From: Jeotgalicoccus aerolatus
GTDB taxonomy: Bacteria; Bacillota; Bacilli; Staphylococcales; Salinicoccaceae
Assembly (NCBI RefSeq): GCF_014635205.1
Contig: NZ_BMCN01000001.1
Span: 682,001 to 746,000 of the forward strand
Reading direction: 5' to 3'
DNA: 64,000 bases
In this document: positions 18,638 through 28,507 of the stretch, in pieces
How positions within the stretch are numbered: the stretch's first letter is position 1
How the letters are laid out: each line of letters starts with the position of its first letter
Notes under the pieces: generated by a model
Seen by the model: the letters and a program-made list of their open reading frames with translations, nothing else
Databases searched by the model: none
What the model was told of the DNA's origin: nothing
Made by a program: the position numbers and the translations under genes

Positions 18638-19105
18638 CTATAATAAGACAGCTTTTCTTATTGTTGCGATTTTATCCCGATCCACTGTAATTGTTTTTTT
18701 ACGGGTTTTCACTTTGTAGTCGATTGTCACGGAGTTTTCATCGTAAGCAGTTAAAACACCTGTCCACTCTTTTTCACCGTCAATCTGCTGATACGTTTTA
18801 ACGTAAATACCTTTGTTCAGTGTGAGTTCTAAATCTTCTTCGTCTTTAATCGGACGCTCTGCTCCAGGAGATGACACATCTAAATAGTAAGCGCCTTGAA
18901 CGAGATCCCATTCATCGAGCTTAGCGCTGATTACTTCAGAGAACGCTGCACAATCGTCGAGTGAAATACCGCCTTTTTTATCCAGATAAATACGCAGGAA
19001 AAAATCTGGTCCTTCTTTAACATAGCCGACTTCAACCAGCTTTAAATCGTTGTCTTTTGCAATTGGCTCGACATGAGTAAATATTTTTTGTTCTGTTGTG
19101 TTCAC
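18638..19105 (-). CDS. rimP: Ribosome maturation factor RimP
   Basis: This 155-residue RimP is needed for 30S assembly. The N-terminal alpha/beta domain (LKLVEVGYVKEGPDFFLRIYLDK) and the motif YYLDVSSPGAERPI before a C-terminal SH3-like barrel are present. The start codon is GTG at 19105 with AAAGGGGGAC as ribosome site. It is the first gene of the nusA-infB operon. Its leader contains a 12-bp perfect hairpin (19131-19159) downstream of a good promoter. Confidence 0.93.
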   Translation of the reverse strand: MNTTEQKIFTHVEPIAKDNDLKLVEVGYVKEGPDFFLRIYLDKKGGISLDDCAAFSEVISAKLDEWDLVQGAYYLDVSSPGAERPIKDEEDLELTLNKGIYVKTYQQIDGEKEWTGVLTAYDENSVTIDYKVKTRKKTITVDRDKIATIRKAVLL

Positions 19106-19130
19106 GTCAAAGTCCCCCTTTCAAAACTAA

Positions 19131-19159
19131 GAGAAGAACGGGGGAAACCCGTTCTTCTC
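19131..19159 (-). terminator. Strong leader hairpin before rimP (attenuator or polC terminator)
   Basis: A 12-bp perfect stem (GAGAAGAACGGG at 19131-19142 paired with 19148-19159) with a five-base loop lies between polC and rimP. On the minus strand only TTAGTTTTG follows, a weak T-tract. It lies about 25 bases after the expected start site of the rimP promoter, so it may act as an attenuator of the rimP-nusA operon as well as ending polC transcripts. Confidence 0.55.
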
Positions 19160-19188
19160 CTGCAGACTGAGTATTTTTAATCACTAAT

Positions 19189-19217
19189 ATTATACCATAG
19201 GCATATAAACCGCGCAA
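19189..19217 (-). promoter_or_regulatory. Promoter of the rimP-nusA-infB operon
   Basis: Minus strand: TTGCGC (19217-19212), a 17-base spacer, TATAAT (19194-19189). The -10 is perfect and the -35 keeps TTG. Confidence 0.7.
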
Positions 19218-19222
19218 CAATG

Positions 19223-22200
19223 CTAGATGTCAAATATCGACAGCTGAGCTTTGTCCGGCAGATGATCAAGACTGCCGAGCTCTGTTAAGTAGTCGATCAG
19301 TTTTTGTGATACGCCGGCTTTTTTATTTAAATCCTCTTTAGAGATAAAGCCTTCGTCATCTCTCGCTTCAACGATCCGTTTCGCAACGGATGCCCCGAGA
19401 CCCGGTACAGCGATAAACGGCGGAATCAGCGTATCGCCTTCAATTATAAAATCAAAAGCATCTGATTTGTCGACGCTGACCGGCTGCATTTTAAAGCCGC
19501 GCTGTGCCATTTCATTCACGAGTTCCAGTACGACAAGCGTGTCTTTTTCTTTTTTCGACAGCTCCTGGAAATTCTGGTTCAGTTCTTTAACCCGGTGACG
19601 GATAGTTGATTTATCTTTTACCATCGTCAATAAATCAAAGTCAGTCGCTCGGACTGTAAAATAACTCGCATAGTAAAACAATGGATGGTGTACTTTGAAG
19701 TAGGCAATACGCACTGAGTTTAATACGTAAGCTGCAGCGTGGGCTTTCGGGAACATGTATTTAATTTTTTTACATGAATCGATATACCATTTTTCAACAC
19801 CGTTATCTTTCATCGCCTGTTCGTGCTCTTCAGTCAGTCCCTTACCTTTACGCACTTTCTCCATTATGTTGAAAGCGAGACTCGGTTCAAGGCCTTTGTA
19901 CATCAAAGTCACCATAATATCATCGCGGCAGCCGATAACATTCGATAAGTCACACGTCCCTTTGCGGATTAAATCCTGGGCATTGCCGAGCCAGACATCC
20001 GTTCCGTGAGACAGACCTGATATTTGGACAAGTTCGCTGAACGTCGACGGTTTCGTGTCCTCCAGCATCTGGCGGACGAAGCCTGTGCCGAATTCAGGAA
20101 TACCGAGCGTCCCTGTTTTACATAAAATCTGATCCTGGCTGACTCCTAAAGACTCTGGTCCGCTGAAAAGTTTCATCGTTTCATCATCATCAGTCGGCAC
20201 TGTCGTCGGATCGATGCCTGACAGATCCTGCAGCATGCGGATCATCGTCGGATCATCGTGCCCCAGTATATCCAGTTTCAGCAGGTTGTTATCGATAGAG
20301 TGGAAATCAAAGTGCGTTGTCTTCCATTCAGCTTCGACATCATCTGCAGGGTATTGTATCGGTGTAAAATCGTAAATATCCATATTGTCCGGAACGACGA
20401 TAATCCCACCCGGGTGCTGACCAGTCGTACGTTTAACTCCGCTGCATCCTAACACAAGACGGTCCACTTCAGCGCCGCGTTTGTGCAGGCCGTTATCGTT
20501 TAAATATCCTTTAACGTAACCAAAAGCAGTTTTCTCAGCGACTGTGCCGATTGTTCCTGCACGGTAGACGTAATCTTCACCGAACAAGTCTTTCGTATAA
20601 TTATGAGCTTTCGGCTGATAAACACCACTGAAGTTTAAGTCGATATCCGGGACTTTATCCCCTTTAAAGCCTAAAAACGTTTCAAACGGAATATCCTGTC
20701 CTTCTTTAATCAGCTCGACATTGCAGCTGCTGCATTTTTTATCCGGCAGGTCATAGCCGCTCGATACTGAGCCGTCGGTAAAGAACTCTGATTCTTTACA
20801 TTCCGGACAGACGTAATGCGGCGGCAGCGGATTGACCTCGGTAATCTCTGTCATCGTCGCTACCAGACTGGAGCCGACAGACCCCCTGGAACCAACTAGG
20901 TAACCATCGTCGAGGGAGCGTTTAACGAGCTTATGAGAAATTAAGTATATTACGGCAAAACCGTTGCCGATAATACTTTCCAATTCTTTCTCCAGACGGT
21001 CTACGACGATTTGCGGCACGTCTTCACCGTATAAAGCTTTAGCGTTATCGTAGCTCATCTGTCTGATTTCTTCTTCTGCACCGTCAATTTTCGGCGGGAA
21101 CAGATCTTTTTTAATGACTTCAACGCGGTCGATCATATTCGCGATCTTCTGGGTGTTTTCTACGACGATTTCAAATGCCGTTTTTTCATCCAGAAAGTCG
21201 AATAATTCCAGCATTTCTTCTGTTGAACGAAAATGCGCTTCAGGCAAATTGCCGCGTGACAATGGATTACCCGGATTTGATTTAACTAAAATATCCCGGG
21301 ATAATTTATCCGATTCTTCCAGATAATGCACATTACCTGTCGCAACTACTGTTTTATCAAGTTCTTTACCGAGTTTAATTATATTTTCAATAATTTCTTC
21401 CAGCGTTTTTTCGTCGCGTACCACTTCCCTGTCTAAAAGACGCTGATACAGCGGTTTAGGGAAAACTTCAAGATAATCGTAGAAGTGCGCTTTATCTCTC
21501 GCTTCCTCGTATGATTTTTGCATCATCGCCGTAAAGACCTCACCGTTATCGCAGGCACTGCCGATCAAGAGCCCTTCTCTGTGTGCCTCAAGAACCTGGC
21601 GTTTAATTCTCGGTGTCTTATAAAAGTGTTCAGTTAAGGATAAGCTGACAATTTTAAACAGATTTTTAAGTCCCGTATTGTTCTGAACAAGAATTGAAAC
21701 GTGCGTCGGCATGGCGCGTTTATAAGAATCGCTGTTGGACAGACTCGAATTAATATCCTTATGGTTGACAATCCCGTAGTCGCGTTTAATCTGCGCCATC
21801 ATTTTAATAAAAATATAAGCCGTTGCCTCAGCATCGTATATCGCTCTGTGATGCTGAGTTAATTCGACGTTATATTGCTTGGCCAAAATATTTAAGCCGT
21901 GTTTTTTCATTTTCGTGTTTATCGTGCGGGATAATTCCAGCGTATCGATGACACCATTTGTTGATTTGCCAAACCCTTCTTTTTCATAAGCTTCATCGAT
22001 AAAGCCCATATCAAAACTCGCATTATGGGCAACAAAAATCGCATCACCCACCCATTCTTTAAAGTCGGTAATGACACTGCTGATGTCCGGCGCGTCGACG
22101 AGCATATCATCGGTAATCCCCGTAATTTCTTTTATCAGTTCTGACAATTTCTCACCCGGGTTGCTGAATCGTTCAAACTTATCGATGACTTCACCATTTC

Positions 22201-23506
22201 TCACTTTTACGCCGGCGAGTTCAATAATCGAATCGTATTTTGACGACAAACCTGTCGTCTCAACGTCGAACACGACAAACTCATGCGTATCCAGCGAATA
22301 ATCCTGAGGCCGATAGGCAATCGGTGCCCCGTCATCGACCAGCATACCTTCCATACCGAAAATCATTTTAAAATCTTCGTCGCCAGCCACTGCATTAAAA
22401 GCATCAGGGAAAGCCTGAACATTATTATGATCGGTAATTGCAAGTGCAGAGTGACCGTACTGTTTGGCACGTTTAATATATTCAGTAATACTCGTCATGC
22501 CGTCCATCTGGCTCATCGTTGAATGCAAATGCAGCTCAACGCGTTTCTTATCTGCTCTATCCTGTTTTGGTTTTTTATTAATCGCCGTTAAGTTGCGGAT
22601 ATTTAAAACCATATCTTTAGTGAATTCATCGTATTCCACTCGGCCTTCGATGATGACCCAGTCTCCCGCTTCCAGCACGTCGAAAACTTCATCGTCGTTT
22701 TTACCGTGGCGGGAAAACATTTTCGCCATAATTGAATCCGTATAATCGGTCAATTTCAGCTGCAGTATTTTACGGCCGCTTTTAAGATCGCGGACTTCTT
22801 TAGAAAATATGTGTCCTTCAATTTTCACGCTGTATTCTTCATCAAAAATATTTTCCAGCGGTCGCACACCGTCAAAGGTTTGAGGTTTGCCGATTTGTTT
22901 AGGCACATTGCCCTGGCGTTCCATCTGTTCTTCCTGCTTTTCCCGATCTGAGATAAACTGTGTAATCAGCGCTTCTCTTTCGTCATTAATCCGTGTTTCG
23001 AGTGCTTCTGAGCGGGATGACTGCAAGTCATCATCAATTGTCACTTCAAGGCCGTTTAAATGAATACCGAAATATTTATAAGCGTTTAACAGATTGCCGT
23101 TTATATGTTTATTAAAATGAGACTGTTCAATGGCATTTTTAACCGCGATATAAAGCACACCATCTTTGAGTGATTTATACGTTCTTTCCAGCTGATGTTT
23201 TATATTATCGTTAATCGTTAAACTGTTGACAGCGAGCGGAAAGTAATCGGTAACCAGCTGTTCATCATATTCACCCGCTGCCATAATCAGCTCAGTTTTT
23301 GCGATATCTTTAAATGCTTCTTTTATACTGGTACTCATCAATTGGTAGAGCGCACTCGGTATAATGCGGTCTGTTTTTAAATGAAACTGCCAAATACGCG
23401 CATCATCATCGACAACAACGCGTGACAGTTCGGCATTTTCTAAATAGTTATTCTGAGTAATGTTTGCCTGTTCAAGTAAAACTTTTAATTTATCTTGGCT
23501 TTCCAA
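19223..23506 (-). CDS. polC: DNA polymerase III subunit alpha, PolC type
   Basis: This 1427-residue PolC is the main replicative polymerase of low-GC Gram-positives. In order: an N-terminal domain, an OB fold (about 225-310), a PHP domain (HLHSTMSQMDG, about 324) split by a 3'-5' exonuclease (FVVFDVETTGLSS, about 412). The zinc module (CPECKESEFF...CSSC) and the polymerase core (GSRGSVGSSLVATM, VPDIDLNFSG) follow, ending LSIFDI. It starts at TTG 23506 with GGGAG upstream. Length is normal (about 1430-1440 in relatives). It follows proS across a terminator, so it needs its own promoter, which I could not place with confidence. Confidence 0.96.
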   Translation of the reverse strand: MESQDKLKVLLEQANITQNNYLENAELSRVVVDDDARIWQFHLKTDRIIPSALYQLMSTSIKEAFKDIAKTELIMAAGEYDEQLVTDYFPLAVNSLTINDNIKHQLERTYKSLKDGVLYIAVKNAIEQSHFNKHINGNLLNAYKYFGIHLNGLEVTIDDDLQSSRSEALETRINDEREALITQFISDREKQEEQMERQGNVPKQIGKPQTFDGVRPLENIFDEEYSVKIEGHIFSKEVRDLKSGRKILQLKLTDYTDSIMAKMFSRHGKNDDEVFDVLEAGDWVIIEGRVEYDEFTKDMVLNIRNLTAINKKPKQDRADKKRVELHLHSTMSQMDGMTSITEYIKRAKQYGHSALAITDHNNVQAFPDAFNAVAGDEDFKMIFGMEGMLVDDGAPIAYRPQDYSLDTHEFVVFDVETTGLSSKYDSIIELAGVKVRNGEVIDKFERFSNPGEKLSELIKEITGITDDMLVDAPDISSVITDFKEWVGDAIFVAHNASFDMGFIDEAYEKEGFGKSTNGVIDTLELSRTINTKMKKHGLNILAKQYNVELTQHHRAIYDAEATAYIFIKMMAQIKRDYGIVNHKDINSSLSNSDSYKRAMPTHVSILVQNNTGLKNLFKIVSLSLTEHFYKTPRIKRQVLEAHREGLLIGSACDNGEVFTAMMQKSYEEARDKAHFYDYLEVFPKPLYQRLLDREVVRDEKTLEEIIENIIKLGKELDKTVVATGNVHYLEESDKLSRDILVKSNPGNPLSRGNLPEAHFRSTEEMLELFDFLDEKTAFEIVVENTQKIANMIDRVEVIKKDLFPPKIDGAEEEIRQMSYDNAKALYGEDVPQIVVDRLEKELESIIGNGFAVIYLISHKLVKRSLDDGYLVGSRGSVGSSLVATMTEITEVNPLPPHYVCPECKESEFFTDGSVSSGYDLPDKKCSSCNVELIKEGQDIPFETFLGFKGDKVPDIDLNFSGVYQPKAHNYTKDLFGEDYVYRAGTIGTVAEKTAFGYVKGYLNDNGLHKRGAEVDRLVLGCSGVKRTTGQHPGGIIVVPDNMDIYDFTPIQYPADDVEAEWKTTHFDFHSIDNNLLKLDILGHDDPTMIRMLQDLSGIDPTTVPTDDDETMKLFSGPESLGVSQDQILCKTGTLGIPEFGTGFVRQMLEDTKPSTFSELVQISGLSHGTDVWLGNAQDLIRKGTCDLSNVIGCRDDIMVTLMYKGLEPSLAFNIMEKVRKGKGLTEEHEQAMKDNGVEKWYIDSCKKIKYMFPKAHAAAYVLNSVRIAYFKVHHPLFYYASYFTVRATDFDLLTMVKDKSTIRHRVKELNQNFQELSKKEKDTLVVLELVNEMAQRGFKMQPVSVDKSDAFDFIIEGDTLIPPFIAVPGLGASVAKRIVEARDDEGFISKEDLNKKAGVSQKLIDYLTELGSLDHLPDKAQLSIFDI

Positions 23507-23559
23507 TTAGAAAACACTCCCGTTTAAAAATTCCATATCCAAATCTAAGCGGTCTGCTT

Positions 23560-23590
23560 AGAAAAACGCGTAAATCTAAGATTTACGCGT
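23560..23590 (-). terminator. Intrinsic terminator overlapping the proS stop codon
   Basis: Arms ACGCGTAAATCT (23566-23577) and AGATTTACGCGT (23579-23590) form a 12-bp perfect stem; TTTTT follows on the minus strand. The proS stop TAA is inside the upstream arm. A second small hairpin CTAAGC/GCTTAG lies just beyond (23545-23561). Confidence 0.85.
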
Positions 23591-25277
23591 AGTCATTGTC
23601 TGCCAGATATGATGTTAGTTCTGTAATGTTTACTTCTGCCGATTCTTCGTCCTGACGGCCTTTTACTTCAACGATTCCGTCTTTCGCACCGCGGCCGACG
23701 ACGATTCTTACAGGCAGTCCGATCAGTTCTGAGTCGGCAAATTTAACGCCTGCACGTTCATTTCTGTCATCGTACAATACTTTGTGATTTTTCGATAAAA
23801 TATCGTAAATTTCATCAGCAGTATTCGTAATTGTTTCGTCTTTGGTATTCGCTGTAATGACATGAATATCAAAAGGTGTGACTGATTTAGGCCAGTAGAT
23901 TCCTTTATCGTCATGATGACCTTCGACAATTGCAGAAAGTACCCTTGAAATTCCAATACCGTAACAGCCCATCAATACAGGTTTGGCACGGCCGTTCTGA
24001 TCCAGCACATTAAAGTTCATGGACTCCGAGTACTTCGTACCAAGTTTAAACACCTGACCGACTTCTATCCCCCGCATAAATTTAGCAGGACCTGAGCCGT
24101 CAGCAACGATTTCACCTTCGTTAATAAATCTGAAGTCAGAAATACCTGAAGCTTCAAAATCACGGTCATGGTTAACATTTAATAGATGATAACCAGTTTC
24201 ATTAGCACCGACAGGGTAATTTCTCATCGCTGCCACTTGATAATCTAAATATACAGGAATTGAAGAATTTACAGGGCCTAATGAACCTGGTGATGCATTC
24301 AGTTCAGCTGTAATTTCCGCGTCTTCTGCCATTTCTATAATTTCAGAATTAAAGTAGGCTTTCACTTTCACATCATTTAATTCCTGATCACCGCGGATGA
24401 CGATCATTTTTAAACCGTCATCTGTTTTAACGACCATAGTTTTCGTCGTCAAAGTTAAATCTGTCTTTAAGAAATCCGCCAGTTCTTTAACTGTTTGAAT
24501 ATCCGGCGTTGCAATTTTTTCTGTTTCAAGCATGGCCTCACTGCTGCTTTCAGCAGGTGCTGAACATTCTGCTTTTTCAATATTGGCAGCATAGCTGCTC
24601 TCATCTGTATAAACAATCGTATCTTCACCGATATCTGCCAGCGCCATAAATTCATGTGTATGGCTGCCGCCGATAGAACCGCCGTCAGCTTCGACTGCCC
24701 GGAAGTTTAAATCCAGTCGTGTAAAGATGCGGCTGTAGGCATCGTACATATCCCGGTATGTCTGATCGAGCGATTCTTCATCGATATGGAAGGAGTATGC
24801 ATCTTTCATAATAAACTCGCGTCCGCGCAATAGGCCGAATCTCGGTCTCAATTCATCGCGGAATTTTGTTTGAATCTGGAACAATGTTAAAGGAAGTTTT
24901 TTATAACTTTTTAATTCATCGCGCACGAGAGCGGTGATGACTTCTTCATGTGTTGGTCCAAGAGCGAATTCTCTGTCGTGACGGTCGCTGACTCTCATCA
25001 GTTCTTTACCGTATGCGTCCCATCTGCCTGATTCTTCCCATAATTCACGCGGATGCAGCACCGGCAGATGTACTTCTGCACCGCCGATGTTCATCATTTC
25101 CTCGCGTACTATATCCTGAATATTATTCAGCACCAGCTGTGTAATTGGCAAATATGCGTATATACCGCGTGCGAGCTGTTTAATCATGCCTGATTTCAAC
25201 ATCAGGCGATGACTTAAACTTTCGGCTTCTGTTGGTGTTTCCCTAAGTGTCGGGATAAACATTTGTGATTGCCTCAT
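23583..25277 (-). CDS. proS: Prolyl-tRNA synthetase
   Basis: This 564-residue bacterial-type class II synthetase charges tRNA-Pro. Motif 2 ([23 protein letters not shown] is its core) and motif 3 ([15 protein letters not shown]) are visible, with the editing insertion domain (about residues 225-400) between them and the anticodon-binding domain at the C-terminus. The start ATG at 25277 gives [15 protein letters not shown], the usual beginning. It lies 12 bases after rseP. No T-box leader is visible because it sits within the operon. Confidence 0.96.
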   Translation of the reverse strand: MRQSQMFIPTLRETPTEAESLSHRLMLKSGMIKQLARGIYAYLPITQLVLNNIQDIVREEMMNIGGAEVHLPVLHPRELWEESGRWDAYGKELMRVSDRHDREFALGPTHEEVITALVRDELKSYKKLPLTLFQIQTKFRDELRPRFGLLRGREFIMKDAYSFHIDEESLDQTYRDMYDAYSRIFTRLDLNFRAVEADGGSIGGSHTHEFMALADIGEDTIVYTDESSYAANIEKAECSAPAESSSEAMLETEKIATPDIQTVKELADFLKTDLTLTTKTMVVKTDDGLKMIVIRGDQELNDVKVKAYFNSEIIEMAEDAEITAELNASPGSLGPVNSSIPVYLDYQVAAMRNYPVGANETGYHLLNVNHDRDFEASGISDFRFINEGEIVADGSGPAKFMRGIEVGQVFKLGTKYSESMNFNVLDQNGRAKPVLMGCYGIGISRVLSAIVEGHHDDKGIYWPKSVTPFDIHVITANTKDETITNTADEIYDILSKNHKVLYDDRNERAGVKFADSELIGLPVRIVVGRGAKDGIVEVKGRQDEESAEVNITELTSYLADNDYA

Positions 25278-25289
25278 ATTATTTCACTC

Positions 25290-26573
25290 CTATAAGAAAA
25301 ATGTTTTTATATCATTCCAGGTGACAAGCACCATAATAACCAGAACAAACAGTACGCCGATTAGCTGGATATTCAGTTCGACTTTTCTGTTTAAAGGACG
25401 TCTGAAAATACCTTCGTACAAGACGAACAGTATCCGTCCGCCGTCCAATGCCGGAATCGGCAGCAAGTTCATTATACCTAAGTTTACGCTGAGCAGTGCA
25501 GTAAAATTCATCAGTACTAAAATACCCTGAGACGCAACTGACTCTGTCACTTTATAAATACCGACCGGGCCGTTCAGCATATCAAAACTGAAAGTGCCGG
25601 CAAAAATTGTACCGATCATATTGACGACGAGTTCAAAGATTAATGACATGCTGGATACAGTTTCCTGTATGCCCCACCAAATTGGAGCGATAATGCCGCT
25701 TTCGAAATCTCTGCCGACACCGATAATCAGTCTTTCCTGTACCGTGCCGTCAGGCAATTCCGTCGATTCAACGACCGGCTCCAAAGTTTCAGTCCGCGTA
25801 TCGTCTCCCGAAGCGATAACGAGTTCCTGAGGGTTCCCTTCGCCTTCCTGGATCAGCTGAGTCATATGTGCCCAGCTGTCGACTTCATTGCCGTCTATAG
25901 ACTCGATGCGGTCACCTGACTCTAAGTTAATCTCAGCTGCAGGAGTATCTTCAACGACTGTACCGACAATCGGTTCATCTACTGGTTTCCCCTGTATAAA
26001 GAAAAGTATTGTAAACAAGACAAAAGCCAGCAGGAAATTGAACAAAGGACCGGCAAACAGTGTTAAGAAACGCGCCCAGACGCTTTTCGTTTCAAATCTT
26101 TCAGATACGGGGGCAATTCTTTCAAGCTCAGAGTTTTCAACGAAATAGCACTCGTCGCTGAAATAATACGTCCGTTCTGTATTATCATTCAGTTTAAGAC
26201 CCGTGACATACATTTTTTCTGAAATATCACTGTCTGTGACTTCGATTTCTTCAACTTGCTGGAAGTTGTGTTTATCATCCAGCAGTATGTGTGTAATTTC
26301 ATCATTACTGTTTAATTTAATATTGATACGCATTCCTGCATTCAGCGGGTTGACTTCCATATCTTTTGAAGCCATTCTGACGTAACCGCCGATCGGCAAA
26401 AGCCGTACGGTGTACTGTGTATCGTTGTATTTATATGAAAAGATTTTCGGTCCCATACCGATCGCAAATTCGGGACACATAATACCTGCGCGCTTTGCGA
26501 AGAACATATGACCGAATTCGTGCACGGTAACCAAGAGACCGAAAACAACTATAAATGCTAAAATACCTGCCAC
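25290..26573 (-). CDS. rseP: Site-2 intramembrane zinc metalloprotease RseP/RasP
   Basis: This 427-residue membrane protease cleaves transmembrane anti-sigma factors and signal-peptide remnants. The zinc motif HEFGH is in the first transmembrane segment (about residues 18-22). A PDZ domain (about 185-270) contains AEINLESGDRIESIDGNEVDSW, and the second active-site motif reads NLLPIPALDGGRILF. The start is GTG 26573 with GAGGTG upstream. It follows dxr by five bases in the cdsA-dxr-rseP-proS order standard for Firmicutes. Confidence 0.95.
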   Translation of the reverse strand: MAGILAFIVVFGLLVTVHEFGHMFFAKRAGIMCPEFAIGMGPKIFSYKYNDTQYTVRLLPIGGYVRMASKDMEVNPLNAGMRINIKLNSNDEITHILLDDKHNFQQVEEIEVTDSDISEKMYVTGLKLNDNTERTYYFSDECYFVENSELERIAPVSERFETKSVWARFLTLFAGPLFNFLLAFVLFTILFFIQGKPVDEPIVGTVVEDTPAAEINLESGDRIESIDGNEVDSWAHMTQLIQEGEGNPQELVIASGDDTRTETLEPVVESTELPDGTVQERLIIGVGRDFESGIIAPIWWGIQETVSSMSLIFELVVNMIGTIFAGTFSFDMLNGPVGIYKVTESVASQGILVLMNFTALLSVNLGIMNLLPIPALDGGRILFVLYEGIFRRPLNRKVELNIQLIGVLFVLVIMVLVTWNDIKTFFL

Positions 26574-26578
26574 TTATT

Positions 26579-27706
26579 TCACCTCATATTCGATTTGTAG
26601 CGCGCGTCAAGTTCGAGGATCGTTTCTAAATCAGGATTTTGAATATTATTGTGTTGCAGCATACGTTCTTCAACAATTTCTTCAATTTCCAAAAACTTAA
26701 TTCTGCCCTGTAAAAATTCAGCCACTGCAAATTCGTTAGCCGCATTCATCACAGTCGGCAGAGTACCTCCTGCTTCCAGCGCATCATAAGCGAATTTTAA
26801 CATTTTAAAGCGGTCAAAATCCATTGGTTTGAAATTCAGCTGTGTTAATTCATTCATAGATAATGGATTATTTTTATGAATTCTCTTTGGATGGGTAAAT
26901 GCATACTGGATCGCCGTTCTCATATCCGAGTTGCCAAGCTGCGCCATAATACTATTATCGATAAACTCCACCATAGAGTGAACGATGCTTTCTTTGTGCA
27001 GCAGAGTAGTAATTTGTGAAACTTCTACATCGAATAAATGTTTTGCTTCTATGACTTCAAAACCCTTGTTCATCATAGTGGCAGAATCGATAGTAATCTT
27101 TTGGCCCATAGACCAGTTTGGATGATTCAAAGCATCTTTCAGCGTCACTGAATGAAGTGCTGTTCTATTTAAATCTCTAAAAGATCCGCCGCTGGCTGTA
27201 ATGATAATTTGACTGATTTCTTTTTCATTTTCCCCTTTTAAACATTGGAAAAGTGCTGAATGTTCTGAGTCTACAGGAATAATATTTACATTATTTTCGC
27301 GTGCTGCATTCATTACGATATCGCCGGCAGCGACTAAAGTTTCCTTGTTAGCGAGCGCAATATCGATGCCCGCTTCTATAGCCATAAGCGTCGGACGGAG
27401 TCCGACACTGCCTAAAATTGCTGTTAATAAAAGGTCTGAATTATAAACTGCAACTTGATTGAGGCCCTGTTCCCCATATGTAAATTCAATATGAGGATAG
27501 TCTTTTTGCAGCGCTGCAGCATCATTTTCATCCTGCACCGAAACGAGCGGCGGATTAAAATCCCTTAACACTTCCTGCAGCTGCTTAATATTTCTTCCGG
27601 CAGACACTGCACCGAGCTTAAAGTGCTCCGGATTATTTTTAATGACATCGAGTGCCTGGCTGCCGATCGAGCCGGTCACTCCGAGTATTGAGATTGTTTT
27701 TATCAT
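26579..27706 (-). CDS. dxr: 1-deoxy-D-xylulose 5-phosphate reductoisomerase
   Basis: This 375-residue enzyme makes MEP in the non-mevalonate isoprenoid pathway. It has the NADPH-binding GVTGSIGSQAL motif at the N-terminus, LANKETLVAAG, and the catalytic loop ASGGSFRD with PNWSMGQKITIDSATMMNKG. ATG 27706 is preferred to the in-frame GTG at 27715, which is part of the AGGTG ribosome site. Note that Staphylococcus species use the mevalonate pathway and lack dxr, whereas this organism carries dxr at the Bacillus-like place next to cdsA and rseP. Confidence 0.94.
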   Translation of the reverse strand: MIKTISILGVTGSIGSQALDVIKNNPEHFKLGAVSAGRNIKQLQEVLRDFNPPLVSVQDENDAAALQKDYPHIEFTYGEQGLNQVAVYNSDLLLTAILGSVGLRPTLMAIEAGIDIALANKETLVAAGDIVMNAARENNVNIIPVDSEHSALFQCLKGENEKEISQIIITASGGSFRDLNRTALHSVTLKDALNHPNWSMGQKITIDSATMMNKGFEVIEAKHLFDVEVSQITTLLHKESIVHSMVEFIDNSIMAQLGNSDMRTAIQYAFTHPKRIHKNNPLSMNELTQLNFKPMDFDRFKMLKFAYDALEAGGTLPTVMNAANEFAVAEFLQGRIKFLEIEEIVEERMLQHNNIQNPDLETILELDARYKSNMR

Positions 27707-27721
27707 AGAATTCACCTGTTA

Positions 27722-28507
27722 TTATGAAATAATCGGTAAGATGTTCATCAGAGGAAGCACGAAGATGAAACTGTCAAAGCGGTCTAAAATACCGCCGTGT
27801 CCCGGTAAAAATGTACCTGAATCTTTAACGTCAAAGTGACGTTTTAAAGCAGACTCAACAAGGTCGCCCATCTGCCCAAATATGCTGAGGACAATAGTAA
27901 ATGGAATTAACAGCCAGAGTGAACCTTCCATTACGCCGAAGGACACAAAGACTATCGGTATAATGGCTGAAACCAGCGTACCGCCGACCGAGCCTTCGAT
28001 TGTCTTATTCGGGCTGATCTGCGGCCACAATTTACGTCTGCCGAAAGCCTTGCCTAATATATAAGCACCTGAATCAGTCAGCCAGACGATCAGGAGTGCA
28101 TATAAAATATAAATTAAACCAGCTTCCCGTGTCTCAAAGAAATACATGAAGCCGATACCGATGTATGCGACTGCAAGGACGCAAAAGCCCATATCAACGA
28201 ATGTAAATCTGTTTTTAGATACCACAGTCGTCGACAGCATTATTAATGCCAGTCCAACGATTATTTCCAGCTGGTATTCAGCAATGTTCGGAGAATAGGA
28301 CTCCTGCGGAATTAATACCATACACAAGGCGATTAACGATAAAATGCCCGGCAAAGAAAATATATGAATCCTGTTCATCTTTAGTATTTCATACAAACCC
28401 GTAATCGCCATGAGGTAGACTAATACTAAAAGCGGCCAGGAACCCATAATGACAATCGGCAAAAATAACAGCAGTGCAATTACTGCAGTTATTGTTCTAG
28501 TCTTCAT
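27722..28507 (-). CDS. cdsA: Phosphatidate cytidylyltransferase
   Basis: This 261-residue integral membrane enzyme makes CDP-diacylglycerol from phosphatidic acid and CTP. Hydrophobic segments cover most of the length (about seven or eight). The family signature is at the C-terminus (SALKRHFDVKDSG, then LPGHGGILDRFDS). It overlaps the uppS stop by 11 bases and precedes dxr by 15, so it belongs to the frr-distal operon uppS-cdsA-dxr-rseP-proS. Confidence 0.95.
   Translation of the reverse strand: MKTRTITAVIALLLFLPIVIMGSWPLLVLVYLMAITGLYEILKMNRIHIFSLPGILSLIALCMVLIPQESYSPNIAEYQLEIIVGLALIMLSTTVVSKNRFTFVDMGFCVLAVAYIGIGFMYFFETREAGLIYILYALLIVWLTDSGAYILGKAFGRRKLWPQISPNKTIEGSVGGTLVSAIIPIVFVSFGVMEGSLWLLIPFTIVLSIFGQMGDLVESALKRHFDVKDSGTFLPGHGGILDRFDSFIFVLPLMNILPIIS

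Noticed and set aside
25278-25289. T-box leader before proS
   Set aside because: Only 12 bases separate rseP and proS, so there is no room for a T-box.
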